NCBI RefSeq assembly: GCF_011492945.1
Contig: NZ_CP045119.1
Span: forward strand, 2,170,001 to 2,234,000
Source: Rubrobacter tropicus
Lineage (GTDB): Bacteria > Actinomycetota > Rubrobacteria > Rubrobacterales > Rubrobacteraceae
DNA length: 64,000 nucleotides
Direction of reading: 5' to 3'
Both the position numbers and the translations under genes were made by a program. Below are positions 56,148-64,000 of the stretch, piece by piece; the first letter of the stretch is position 1, and each line of letters starts with the position of its first letter. The notes below the pieces were generated by a model. That model had not been told where the DNA came from. It made no database searches and saw only the letters and a list, made by a program, of their open reading frames with translations.

Positions 56148-56547
56148 AGGGTTCGATCTTCTCTATGGTCTTCGGCCCGATCCCCGGCACCTCTTCGAGC
56201 TCTTCGACGGCGGTGAAAGCCCCGTTCGCCCTCCTGTACTCTATGATCGCCTCGGCCGTGGAAGGCCCGACCTCGGGCAGCTCGTCGAGCTCCTCCACGT
56301 CCGCCCCGTTGATGTCGACTTTCAACGAGCTCTCCGACTCCGCCGCGACCTCCTCCAGCGACGCCGTGTAGACGACCTTCGGGGCGCCCTCCGAGACCCG
56401 CGACGCGTAGACCGCGCCCCCCGCGAGCACGACTACCACCACGAGCGAGACCAGCAGCCGCGCCCCGTTACGCCCGGTTAAAACGGCGACAGGACCGCCC
56501 GCGGAGTCCCCGCGTCGCGTGGCGGTCTCGAAGTTCGCGCCGTTCAT
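56134..56547 (-). CDS. comEA: ComEA helix-hairpin-helix DNA-binding protein
   Basis: DNA receptor for uptake. 137 residues: one membrane helix (about 30-48, LLVSLVVVVVLAGGAVY), a short linker VVYTASLEEV, then DINGADVEELDELPEVGPSTAEAI and ELEEVPGIGPKTIEKI, the two helix-hairpin-helix motifs. Shorter than Bacillus ComEA because the SLBB part is reduced. Overlaps comEC. Confidence 0.93.
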   Translation of the reverse strand: MNGANFETATRRGDSAGGPVAVLTGRNGARLLVSLVVVVVLAGGAVYASRVSEGAPKVVYTASLEEVAAESESSLKVDINGADVEELDELPEVGPSTAEAIIEYRRANGAFTAVEELEEVPGIGPKTIEKIEPFATV

Positions 56548-56622
56548 ACGTGGGTGTTCGGATGCTGGCTACCAGAGGTTTAGAGAAGAGCGCCGCCGCG
56601 CGACAAGAGAGGCAATATAAAG

Positions 56623-56654
56623 AGCTGAAAGCTGACCGCTGAAGGCTGACAGCT
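56623..56654. repeat. Solo heptad-repeat arm D
   Basis: Bases AGCTGAAAGCTGACCGCTGA and on to 56654 repeat the 7-base unit GCTGANN four times, like the right arms of elements A-C. No inverted partner is seen nearby. It lies 15 bases 3' of tRNA-Ala on the minus strand. Confidence 0.7.
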
Positions 56655-56669
56655 AATCGCTACAAATCG

Positions 56670-56742
56670 TGGAGCCGAGGGGGCTCGAACCCCTGACCTC
56701 CGCGCTGCCAGCGCGGCGCTCTCCCAGCTGAGCTACGGCCCC
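56670..56742 (-). tRNA. tRNA-Ala (GGC)
   Basis: 73-base cloverleaf: acceptor GGGGCCG/CGGCTCC with one G-U pair, discriminator A, D-arm TAGCTCAGCTGGGAGAGC, anticodon stem-loop CGCGCTGGCAGCGCG giving GGC, T-arm GGTTCGAGCC. CCA not encoded. Confidence 0.96.
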
Positions 56743-56756
56743 GGAAAATCCGTAAG

Positions 56757-56785
56757 AGTATATGCAGAGCGCCAAAGAGTGTCAA
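56757..56785 (-). promoter_or_regulatory. Promoter of tRNA-Ala
   Basis: Minus-strand TTGACA (56785-56780), 17-base spacer, TATACT (56762-56757), 14 bases before the tRNA. The best sigma-70-type promoter in the window. Confidence 0.88.
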
Positions 56786-56840
56786 CGTGGCGCGAGTTGT
56801 GGGCGGGCGTCGCCCCGGCGATGCCCTGGCGGTGCCCTGG

Positions 56841-57239
56841 CTAGGCCTCCCAGCGCTCCTGGGGGGCGCTGCGCCAGAGGGATTCCAGGCGGTAGTAGTC
56901 GCGGGCCTCGTCCGTGAAGACGTGGACCACGACGTCGAGGAAGTCGATGCTGATCCAGGCCGAGCCCTCGTCCACGCGCTTGGAGCGCGGGCGGTGTCCG
57001 GCTTCGATCATCCTATCGATCACCTCTTCCGCGACGCGCCGGGTCTGGCGGTCGGTCTCGGCGCTCGCCACCACGAAGTAGTCCGCGTAGGAGACGAGCT
57101 CGCGCAGGTCGATGATGGTGACGTCCTTGCCGAACATATCGGCCGCCGCCCGGGCCGAGACCTCGGCCATCTCGCGCGTGATCTCCTCGCCCTCAGTCCC
57201 GATGCCTTCCCGCCGGGCCACGGACTCGTCCCGCCTCAC
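56841..57239 (-). CDS. rsfS: Ribosomal silencing factor RsfS
   Basis: Binds L14 and blocks subunit joining. 132 residues: DVTIIDLRELVSYADYFVVASAET, ADRQTRRVAEEVIDRM-type helix, and WISIDFLDVVVHVFTDEARDYYRLE. GTG start shares GTGA with the nadD stop. nadD-rsfS is a standard pair. Confidence 0.95.
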   Translation of the reverse strand: MRRDESVARREGIGTEGEEITREMAEVSARAAADMFGKDVTIIDLRELVSYADYFVVASAETDRQTRRVAEEVIDRMIEAGHRPRSKRVDEGSAWISIDFLDVVVHVFTDEARDYYRLESLWRSAPQERWEA

Positions 57240-57880
57240 CGGATCTCCTCCCTCAATTGCTCCCCTTCCGCCCTTTTCGCGTCCCTTTCATAGAGCCTCC
57301 TCTCGATGATGATCTCCCGCACCGCCTCGGGCACGAGGTACCTTATGCTCTTCCCCTGCAACATCCTCCTCCGTATCCCGGTCGCCGAGATGTCCACCCT
57401 CGTACACTCGACGGGAAAGATCCGATCGAAGTTCCTGAGCCCCGCCTCCAGATGGTCCAGCTTGGAGAGATCGTACCCGGGCCTCGTCGCGGCCACCATG
57501 ACGACCTCTTCGAGTAGCCGGTCGGGTTCCTTCCAGGAGAGCAGGTTGGATACCTCGTCGGCCCCGGTGACGAAGAACCACTCGTCTTCCGGCGCGCGCT
57601 CCTTGAGTATGCCCACGGTCTCAACGCTGTGCATCGCGCGCCCCGCGTCGACCTCGACCCGGTCGGCGGAGAAGCTCTCGTTGCCCATGACGGCGGCCTC
57701 GACCATCGCGTAGCGGTCCTCCGCGGTGGCGCGCACGCTCGATGCCTCCTTGTGCGGGGGTATGCCGCCCGGGACGAACATCACGTGGTCGAGGCGGAGT
57801 TCGACCATTACCTGCTCCGCTATGATCATGTGCCCCAGGTGCACGGGGTCGAAGGTGCCGCCGAAGATCCCAACCCTCAC
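57236..57880 (-). CDS. nadD: Nicotinate-nucleotide adenylyltransferase
   Basis: Makes nicotinate adenine dinucleotide in NAD synthesis. 214 residues: VGIFGGTFDPVHLGHMIIAE (HxGH nucleotidyltransferase motif), FVPGGIPPHKEA, FFVTGADEV, and ISATGIRRRMLQGKSIRYLVP (SxTxxR). Overlaps obg by four bases (TGA with ATG). Confidence 0.96.
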   Translation of the reverse strand: MRVGIFGGTFDPVHLGHMIIAEQVMVELRLDHVMFVPGGIPPHKEASSVRATAEDRYAMVEAAVMGNESFSADRVEVDAGRAMHSVETVGILKERAPEDEWFFVTGADEVSNLLSWKEPDRLLEEVVMVAATRPGYDLSKLDHLEAGLRNFDRIFPVECTRVDISATGIRRRMLQGKSIRYLVPEAVREIIIERRLYERDAKRAEGEQLREEIR

Positions 57881-59115
57881 CGGAAGTCGAACACCGCCTC
57901 CCCTATCCGCACTTCGTCCCCCTGCTCGGCCCCCGCGCGCCTGAGCGCCCCGACGACCCCGCTCTTCTCCAACTCCCGCTGAAACCGCTCCACCCCTTCG
58001 GGGTTCTCCCAGTCGGTCTTCATCGCGAGCCGCTCCACCTCTTCGCCGGAGACCACGAACCCCCCGTTCTCCCGCCCGACCCTGAGTCCCCTCCAGGTTG
58101 GCTTGTAGACCCTGTGCTCGCGCTCCGTCCCCGCCGGCGCCGTCTTCCTGTCCATCCGGCTGACCATCCCCTCGACGTGGTCCCTGAACTCGACGACGCC
58201 TTCTCCCGTCGCAGCGGAGACCAGGAAGGCGCCGGGGAAAGCGTCGCGCAAGTAGCTCCGCAGTTCTTCGTCCAGGAGATCCACTTTGTTGAGGACGGTC
58301 ACTGTTGGGCGTTCGGAGAGGCCCGCGGCGTGGAGCTCGGAGATCAGGGTCCCCTGCGCCCCCTCCGGGTCCTCGCTGGCGTCGAGCACGAGCGCGAGCA
58401 GCCGCGCCCGCGCCACGTGCCGCAGAAAACGGTTGCCGAGCCCCCGTCCCTCGCTGGCACCGGATATGAGACCGGGGATGTCCGCGACGACGAAGGGCCC
58501 CTTGTAGGCCTTCTGGTCGACCACGCCGAGTTGCGGCGAGAGCGTCGTGAACGGGTAGTCGCCGACCCTGGGCCTGGCGGCGCTCAGGGCGCGCAGCAGG
58601 GAGGACTTGCCCGCGTTCGGCAGGCCGACGAGGCCGACGTCGGAGAGGACCTTGAGCTCCAGCAGGATCTCCCTCTCCTCGCCGGGCATCCCCCGCTCCC
58701 TGAAGGCCGGCGCCTGCCTGGTCGAGGTCGCGAACGAGCCGTTGCCCCGCCCGCCCTCGCCCCCGCGTGCCACTACGAAAGAGGCACCGGGCTCTGAAAG
58801 GTCGGCGAGCAGGCCGTCGCCGTCGAAGACCTGGGTGCCGAGCGGCACTTCGAGGATCAAATCCTCGCCGCTCTCGCCCGCGCGGTTGTTGCCGGAGCCG
58901 TGTTTGCCGCGCTCGGCCTTTATGACCTGACGGCGGGCGTAGGGCTCCAGGGTGGAGAGGTCTTCCGTGGCGCGCAGGATTATGGAACCGCCGTCGCCCC
59001 CGCGGCCGCCGTCGGGCCCGCCGCGCGGCTTGTACTTCTCGCGGTTGAAAGAGACGCTGCCGTCGCCCCCGCGGCCTCCACGGACGGCGAAACGCGCTTC
59101 GTCGACGAACTGCAA
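57877..59115 (-). CDS. obg: GTPase Obg
   Basis: Essential ribosome-associated GTPase. 412 residues: glycine-rich Obg fold ([33 protein letters not shown]), G domain with [34 protein letters not shown], and a C-terminal OCT domain ([21 protein letters not shown]). TTG start at 59115. Order rplU-rpmA-obg is highly conserved. Confidence 0.97.
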   Translation of the reverse strand: MQFVDEARFAVRGGRGGDGSVSFNREKYKPRGGPDGGRGGDGGSIILRATEDLSTLEPYARRQVIKAERGKHGSGNNRAGESGEDLILEVPLGTQVFDGDGLLADLSEPGASFVVARGGEGGRGNGSFATSTRQAPAFRERGMPGEEREILLELKVLSDVGLVGLPNAGKSSLLRALSAARPRVGDYPFTTLSPQLGVVDQKAYKGPFVVADIPGLISGASEGRGLGNRFLRHVARARLLALVLDASEDPEGAQGTLISELHAAGLSERPTVTVLNKVDLLDEELRSYLRDAFPGAFLVSAATGEGVVEFRDHVEGMVSRMDRKTAPAGTEREHRVYKPTWRGLRVGRENGGFVVSGEEVERLAMKTDWENPEGVERFQRELEKSGVVGALRRAGAEQGDEVRIGEAVFDFR

Positions 59116-59146
59116 AGGGGCTAGATACCCCCGGCGCTAGCGGTGG

Positions 59147-59422
59147 TCAGGCCGTGGCCTCCTCCAGGATGGGCTCCTCTATGACGCGCACGAGGCTCTT
59201 GCCGCGGGTGCGCCCGAAATCGACCCTACCGTCGACCTTGGCGAAGAGCGTGTCGTCCGAGCCCTTGCCGACGTTCTGCCCGGCCCGGACCTTCGAGCCG
59301 CGCTGGCGCACGATGATGCTGCCGGCCGTGACCGTCTGGCCGCCGTAGGCCTTGACGCCGAGCCGCCTGCCCGCGGAGTCGCGACCGTTGCGGGAAGAGC
59401 CGCCGCCTTTTTTATGAGCCAT
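59147..59422 (-). CDS. rpmA: 50S ribosomal protein L27
   Basis: 91 residues: [39 protein letters not shown], and [18 protein letters not shown]. The start is MAHKKGG with no cleavable leader, so it is the usual type. Overlaps rplU by 11 bases. Confidence 0.97.
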   Translation of the reverse strand: MAHKKGGGSSRNGRDSAGRRLGVKAYGGQTVTAGSIIVRQRGSKVRAGQNVGKGSDDTLFAKVDGRVDFGRTRGKSLVRVIEEPILEEATA

Positions 59423-59711
59423 CCTGAACCTCCAGAACCTTCACCCGGGTCTGCGCCTGGCGATGCCCGGTCTTCTTTCTCGAATCCTTCTTCGCGCGGT
59501 ACTTGTAGATGTGGATCTTCTCCCCGCGCAAATGCTCCAGGATCTCGACCCGCGCCGTCCTCGCGCCGAGGTCGAACCCCTCGTCGTCGACGAAGAAACC
59601 GACCGGAAGCTCGACCGAGTCCCCGACCTCGCCCTTGACGCGGTCCAGAATTAGCTCCTGGCCCTCTCTAACCCTGTACTGTTTCCCGCCGCTCTTTACA
59701 ACCGCAAACAT
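59412..59711 (-). CDS. rplU: 50S ribosomal protein L21
   Basis: 99 residues: [31 protein letters not shown], and the C-terminal [24 protein letters not shown] at 59711 with GGAG six bases upstream. First gene of the rplU-rpmA-obg-nadD-rsfS run. Confidence 0.97.
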   Translation of the reverse strand: MFAVVKSGGKQYRVREGQELILDRVKGEVGDSVELPVGFFVDDEGFDLGARTARVEILEHLRGEKIHIYKYRAKKDSRKKTGHRQAQTRVKVLEVQDGS

Positions 59712-59724
59712 CCACCGCTCCTAG

Positions 59725-59753
59725 ATTTCACAAACTTCCGCAAGGGATTACAA
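59725..59753 (-). promoter_or_regulatory. Predicted promoter of rplU operon
   Basis: Minus-strand TTGTAA (59753-59748), 17-base spacer, TGAAAT (59730-59725), placing the start just upstream of the rplU ribosome site. A TATACT (59772-59777 region) further up lacks a good -35 box. Confidence 0.5.
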
Positions 59754-59806
59754 GTGCTTTACGACGGCTTAGTATACCCGTCCCGGTCCCCAGCGACCAG
59801 CCGGAA

Positions 59807-60959
59807 TTACACCTTCGGGTGTTTAGAGACCTCCGAGCGGGAGCGCATGGCGATGCTCTGCAGGAGGCCGAGGGACATCACGCTCACGACCAGGCTGCTT
59901 CGCCCGTAGGAGATGAAGGGGAGCGGGATGCCGGTCACGGGCATGATCCCCATCGTCATGCCCACGTTCACGAGGACGTGGAAGAGGAACATGGTGCCTA
60001 TGCCGACCGCGATCAGGACGCCGAAGCGGTCGCGGGAGGTCGTCGCGACGTGGAGTATGCGCCAGATCAGGAAAAAGAACAGGAAGATGAGCGCGATGCT
60101 CCCCACGAACCCGAACCTCTCCGCGAGGTTCGAGAAGATAAAGTCCGTGTGGTCCTCCGGCAGGAACCCGAGGTTCGCCAGCGTTGTCGCGTCGAAGCCC
60201 TTGCCCGTGATCCCGCCCGAGCCTATAGCCATCTTGGACTGGGCCACCTGGTAGCCGACGGTGTCCGTGTCGTTCTGGTTCATGAACGACGTGAGGCGGG
60301 CAACCTGGTACTCCTCCAGTATCCCGACCTTGACGGCGAACACGCCCGAAAGGATCGTGGCCAAAACGAGGCCCCGAGCTGTATCAGGCGGGCGCCGGCC
60401 ACGTAGGCCATCACCAAAAAGACGGCCCGAAGACCGTCGCGGTGCCGAGGTCCGGTTGCACCAGCACCAGCAGGCCTGGGATCGAGATGATCCCGAGCGC
60501 CTTCAAGAAGACCCCGTGCTCTCCCACGGCCTTCTCGGCGAAAAAGCCGGCGAGCACCACGATCATGAGCGGCTTGGCGAACTCGGAGGGCTGCACCCTG
60601 ATCGGGCCGACGTCGAGCCAGCTCGTGGCACCGTTGGCCGTGGCGCCCATCAGCGTCACGGCGAGCAGCATCACGATGGCGAGCCCGTAGATGGGCCGCA
60701 AGAACCTGCGCCAGACCCGGTAGTCGATGATGGCGAGCGGTATCGCCCCAAGGAACCCTGCGACGAAGCCGATGGCCTGGTTTGTGGCGTAGGCCTCCGT
60801 CGGGCTGGTGCCGGCCACGTACACGGCGAGGATGCCGAACGCGACGAGCGCCAGCGAGACGAGCACGAGCACGAAGTCCATGGACCGCCACAGGCGGAGG
60901 TTCTCTTTCTGGGCCTTCCGGTTCTCCCTGCGGAGAAAGTCCTCGCGGGTCAGGCTCAC
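59807..60959 (-). CDS. rodA: Rod-shape SEDS peptidoglycan polymerase RodA (two apparent one-base frameshifts)
   Basis: SEDS lipid II polymerase of the elongasome. The GTG at 60959 shares GTGA with the mreD stop. N-terminal part: MDFVLVLVSLALVAFGILAVY, LDVGPIRVQPSEFAKPLM and QPDLGTATVFG. Two breaks follow: G runs at plus 60426-60428 and 60372-60375 are each one short. Repair gives GAVFLVMAYVAGARLIQLGG and LVLATILSGVFAVKVG, rejoining FMNQNDTDTVGYQVAQSKMA, FSNLAERFGFVG and PLPFISYGRSSLV. The last motif has R where FtsW has G. Repaired length 384. Confidence 0.9.
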
Positions 60960-61474
60960 CTTGACTCCCACGCGGTTTTCTTGGTGTTGACGACCTTCAA
61001 GAGCCACCCTCCGACGAAGTATGCCAGCACGGCGTTGAGCAACGCGTCGGGGAGTATACCCGCGACCGCGTACTCGGCAAAAGGCGGCGACTCGAGGCCC
61101 GCCAGGCTCCGGGCCATCCAGCCGAGCAGGTCGTAGATCACGACGGACACGGCGACCACCTGCGCGAGGAGCACCCTTTCGGTGCCCCTTCGTTGCACGG
61201 CCCCCACCCGGAAGGCGAGCGTCGCCGCCGCGAGGCCCGAGAGCGCCCCGACGCCGAAGAGCCCGCTCCCCAAGGAGTCGAGCAGGATACCGCCGAAGAA
61301 CCCGAGGAGGACCGCCTGAAGGTCGCGGAGGGGCGAGACGGCGAAGACCATCCCGATCAGGGCGAACTTCGGCGAGATGTACCCGAAGGTCAGGTAGGGT
61401 CCGAGGACGGCCTCAAGAAGCACGGCGACCGCAACCACGACGGAGGCCCGGACGACGGATGCCTGCTCCATCAC
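60956..61474 (-). CDS. mreD: Rod shape-determining protein MreD
   Basis: Small membrane protein of the elongasome. 172 residues with about five helices; the family is recognised by position and by the pattern LLGFFGGILLDSLGSGLFGVGAL. GTG at 61474, ATG three bases later possible. Between mreC and rodA. Confidence 0.9.
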   Translation of the reverse strand: MMEQASVVRASVVVAVAVLLEAVLGPYLTFGYISPKFALIGMVFAVSPLRDLQAVLLGFFGGILLDSLGSGLFGVGALSGLAAATLAFRVGAVQRRGTERVLLAQVVAVSVVIYDLLGWMARSLAGLESPPFAEYAVAGILPDALLNAVLAYFVGGWLLKVVNTKKTAWESR

Positions 61475-61477
61475 CGC

Positions 61478-62407
61478 CTACCCCTCCTGGCCGGCCCAGC
61501 CGACGATGACCCTTACCTCTTCGAGATCGTCGGGGTCGATCGCCGGGTCGACCACGATCTTCTGGAACTGCTCGATGTCCTGTTCGGTCGCTGATTCGAC
61601 CGTCCCGACGTAGAGGCCGGGCGGCTGCAGCAGCTCCCTCCCGCCGGACCTGCCGCTGGTGACCACGTAGTCGCCCTCCTCGGCCCTGGCGCTGAAGTCG
61701 ACGTAGTCGACCCCGAAGTAGCCCTCGAGGCTCGTCTTGAGCATCCCCTGGCCGTAGGAGGCGTCCTCCGCGGTTACGGCCGGGGAGATCTCGCTAGAGC
61801 CCGGGTCGAACTCGGCGGGCGGCACGATCCTCACGCCTGCGGCGAACATGCGGTCTGTTAGCAGCACGACCTGCGCCGTGTTCCTCGAGACGTCCGTGGT
61901 GCGCCCGACGAGCGTGTTCTCCCCGACGACGACGGGCTGGTTGTCCTCTATCCCATCCTCGGTGCCGACGTCTATGACGATCCTCTCGGCGAACCGGTCG
62001 CCGACGGGGGCCACGACGCGCGCGAGCGGCCCGTACTCGTAGGCCGCCCTCTGGCCTTCGAGGAGCCCGGTCAGGCGCGCGTTCTCCCGTTCCAGGCGCG
62101 AGGCCTGGGCGGCGAGGGCCTGCGTGTCGCGCAGCTCGGCCCGCAGCCGCTCCTCCTCGCTGTTGTCGAAGGCGTGCCCGATCCTGTCGGCGGTCTCCCG
62201 GATGGGCGAGAACAACGCCCCGACGACGCCCCGCACGGGCTGCAGGACCTCGGCGGCGCCGAGCTGGACGGTGTGCAGGGGCCCGCACCGGCCCTGGGTC
62301 GAGCAATCCCCCTCTTTCACGTAAACGGTAAAGAGGACGAGGCTGACCACGCAAAGGGCACAGAGGGCCGCAAGACCGCTGGCTGCGCTGGACTTCCTCC
62401 GACCCAC
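61478..62407 (-). CDS. mreC: Rod shape-determining protein MreC
   Basis: Bitopic scaffold outside the membrane. 309 residues: an N-terminal membrane helix (about 9-29), a coiled coil (about 80-115, RLRAELRDTQALAAQASRLE), and paired beta domains with VIDVGTEDGIEDNQPVVVG and VTSGRSGGRELLQPPGLYVG. It has a Cys pair after the helix (GDCSTQGRCG), perhaps a disulfide outside. Confidence 0.93.
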   Translation of the reverse strand: MGRRKSSAASGLAALCALCVVSLVLFTVYVKEGDCSTQGRCGPLHTVQLGAAEVLQPVRGVVGALFSPIRETADRIGHAFDNSEEERLRAELRDTQALAAQASRLERENARLTGLLEGQRAAYEYGPLARVVAPVGDRFAERIVIDVGTEDGIEDNQPVVVGENTLVGRTTDVSRNTAQVVLLTDRMFAAGVRIVPPAEFDPGSSEISPAVTAEDASYGQGMLKTSLEGYFGVDYVDFSARAEEGDYVVTSGRSGGRELLQPPGLYVGTVESATEQDIEQFQKIVVDPAIDPDDLEEVRVIVGWAGQEG

Positions 62408-62413
62408 GACGCC

Positions 62414-63442
62414 TTAGGCGGAGTGGAGCGTGTTGCGGTAGAGGTCCATCTCCTCGAGCGAACGCCCACTGCCGATGGCGACGCACATAAGCGCGTCGTC
62501 GGCGACGTGCACCGGGATGCCGGTCTCGCGCCTGAGGCGCTCGTCGAGGTGCCTGAGCAGGGCCCCGCCGCCGGCGAGGACCATCCCCCGGTCCATGATG
62601 TCCGAGGCGAGCTCCGGCGGGGTACGGTCCAGCGTGTCGCGCACGGCGGCGACGATCGCGTCGACCGGCACGCTGATGGCCTCCCTTACCTCCTCGCTGG
62701 TTATGACGATGGTCTTCGGCAGCCCCGTCACAAGATCCCTGCCCCGGATCTCGGCGGACTCCTCATCCTCCAACCTGAAGGCGCTCCCGAGCTCTATCTT
62801 GAGCTGCTCGGCGGTCTGGGTGCCTATGGCGAGCTTGTATTCTTTCTGGATGTAGGTGCCTATGGCGTCGTCTATGTCGTCGCCGGCTATCCTGATGGAG
62901 GACTTGTTGACGATCCCGCCCAACGAGATCACGGCGACCTCGCTCGTACCGCCGCCGACGTCCACCACCATCGACCCCTGCGCCTCGTTGACCGGCATCC
63001 CGGCCCCGATGGCGGCGGCCAGCGGCTCCTCGATGGTAAACGCCTGCCTGGCGCCGGCCGACTCGGTGGCCTCCTTGACGGCCCGGAGCTCGACCCCGGT
63101 GACGCCGGAAGGCACGCACACGACGACGCGCGGTCCTATTAGGGAGCGGAAGATCCTGCGCTTGGCCTGGACCTTGCGGATAAAGTAGGCGAGCATCTTC
63201 TCGGTGACCTCGAAGTCCGCGATGACACCGTCCTTGAGCGGCCTCATCGCGACTATGTTGCCCGGCGTGCGCCCGAGCATGCGCTTGGCGGCCGAGCCAA
63301 CGGCGACCACCTTGTCGGTCTTGGTGTCGATGGCGACGACCGAGGGCTCGGAGAGGACTATGCCCTGCCCCTTTACGAACACGAGGGTGTTCGCGGTGCC
63401 CAGATCTATCGCAACATCCCGCCCGAAGAGTCCTCCAAACAT
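62414..63442 (-). CDS. mreB: Rod shape-determining actin MreB
   Basis: Bacterial actin guiding side-wall synthesis. 342 residues: [57 protein letters not shown] and [17 protein letters not shown]. The ATG at 63442 gives the MFGGLFGRD start with a membrane-binding hydrophobic tip; the GTG-like longer frame to 63484 is not needed. Followed by mreC after six bases. Confidence 0.97.
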   Translation of the reverse strand: MFGGLFGRDVAIDLGTANTLVFVKGQGIVLSEPSVVAIDTKTDKVVAVGSAAKRMLGRTPGNIVAMRPLKDGVIADFEVTEKMLAYFIRKVQAKRRIFRSLIGPRVVVCVPSGVTGVELRAVKEATESAGARQAFTIEEPLAAAIGAGMPVNEAQGSMVVDVGGGTSEVAVISLGGIVNKSSIRIAGDDIDDAIGTYIQKEYKLAIGTQTAEQLKIELGSAFRLEDEESAEIRGRDLVTGLPKTIVITSEEVREAISVPVDAIVAAVRDTLDRTPPELASDIMDRGMVLAGGGALLRHLDERLRRETGIPVHVADDALMCVAIGSGRSLEEMDLYRNTLHSA

Positions 63443-63491
63443 TCTCGCCCCATCCGTCCGTAGTTCAGCACCCCAACCGCGCATCAGGCGG

Positions 63492-64000
63492 CTAGAGCAT
63501 TCCGTGTTCCTTCATACTAAAGTACCCGTCGCCCAAGATCACGTGATCGAGGACCTCAATCCCGATTATTTCCGCCGCCCCCACGAGCCTCCGGGTCACG
63601 TCCCGGTCCTCACGACTGGGCTCGACCTTGCCGCTCGGGTGGTTGTGGGCCAATACTATTCCCGCAGCACTCGCCCTGATGGCCGGTTTGAAGACCTCTC
63701 GGGGGTGGACCAGGGAAGAAGAGAGGGTTCCCACAGAGATCGTGGGGTATTCCAACACCTCGTTTTTGGTGTTCAAGAGCACCGCGACGAAGTTCTCCCG
63801 GTCAAGATTGGCGATCCGCCCCCTCAAAAGACTCTCAACGTCCGCCGGTGAGGATATCACGGGACGACCGGGGTTACGAACCCTACCCAACCGCTTCCCG
63901 AACTCCACGGCGGCCAGTATTATGCACGCCTTCGCCTCGCCGACGCCCTTGGTCTGGACGAGGTCGTGGACGGTCACGTTGTGGAGGCCGAAGAGGTCGC
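63492..64000 (-). CDS. radC: RadC/JAB1-MPN family protein, C-terminal part (cut by window edge)
   Basis: Last 169 residues of a RadC-type protein. A helix-hairpin-helix segment ([18 protein letters not shown]) is followed by the JAB/MPN metal-binding domain with the motif [22 protein letters not shown] (cut to HNHPSG plus D) and [11 protein letters not shown]. Zinc-dependent hydrolase fold, function in repair doubtful. Upstream of mreB, as in many Gram-positives. Confidence 0.93.
   Translation of the reverse strand, partial: DLFGLHNVTVHDLVQTKGVGEAKACIILAAVEFGKRLGRVRNPGRPVISSPADVESLLRGRIANLDRENFVAVLLNTKNEVLEYPTISVGTLSSSLVHPREVFKPAIRASAAGIVLAHNHPSGKVEPSREDRDVTRRLVGAAEIIGIEVLDHVILGDGYFSMKEHGML

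Overview
The window is high-GC bacterial chromosome from a deep-branching actinobacterium, most likely of the Rubrobacter group. This is inferred from base composition, heavy GTG/TTG start use, protein styles such as a DivIVA with an acidic tail, and the arrangement of housekeeping blocks; no 16S gene is present to confirm it. Nearly all core genes lie on the minus strand and read from high to low coordinates. Neighbouring genes are often joined by 1-4 base ATGA, GTGA or TTGA overlaps, which suggests long, translationally coupled operons.

Layout, low to high coordinates. (1) 1-5094: pyrimidine operon pyrR-pyrB-pyrC-carA-carB on the minus strand (carB cut by the window edge), with a promoter and a PyrR-binding-type RNA hairpin that covers the pyrR ribosome site. 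(2) 5163-8878: plus-strand accessory genes: a medium-chain oxidoreductase, then YCII/DGPF protein, ECF42-type sigma factor and alpha/beta hydrolase as one coupled unit. (3) 9147-28577: division and cell wall cluster, read from mraZ down: mraZ, rsmH, ftsL, ftsI, murF, mraY, murD, ftsW, murG, murC, ftsQ, ftsA, ftsZ, pgeF, yggS, sepF, proC, yggT, divIVA, yggU, rluD. (4) 28841-33823: tRNA-Ile(CAU)/Asn, dnaG, and divergent ppc. (5) 34017-37835: accessory cassette of an AraC regulator, a GliT-like FAD dithiol oxidase and a methyltransferase, then a GNAT. (6) 37905-51287: dgt, recO, deoC, era, cdd, a DgkA-PAP2 fusion, ybeY, a PgpH-like HD protein, phoH, yqeY, a HIT protein, rsmE, dnaJ, hrcA, lepA. 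(7) 51364-56785: rpsT, three accessory genes, holA, comEC, comEA, tRNA-Ala. (8) 56841-64000: rsfS, nadD, obg, rpmA, rplU, rodA, mreD, mreC, mreB, radC (cut by the window edge).

The genes work mainly in pyrimidine synthesis, peptidoglycan precursor synthesis, septation and elongation, ribosome biogenesis, chaperone control and DNA uptake.

Three things stand out. First, at least twelve one-base losses, all in short G/C runs, break otherwise intact genes (ftsZ, ftsQ, mraY, murF, dnaG, rodA, dgt and the AraC gene). Several are normally essential, so this looks like a systematic sequence error rather than gene decay. Second, rsmE, mraZ and phoH have no usable ATG/GTG/TTG, but each has an ACG 5-8 bases after a strong Shine-Dalgarno. 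Third, a dispersed inverted-repeat element built of 7-base units occurs three times, plus one solo arm, each copy directly 3' of a gene. The best candidate for new biology is the AraC/GliT-like oxidase/methyltransferase cassette.
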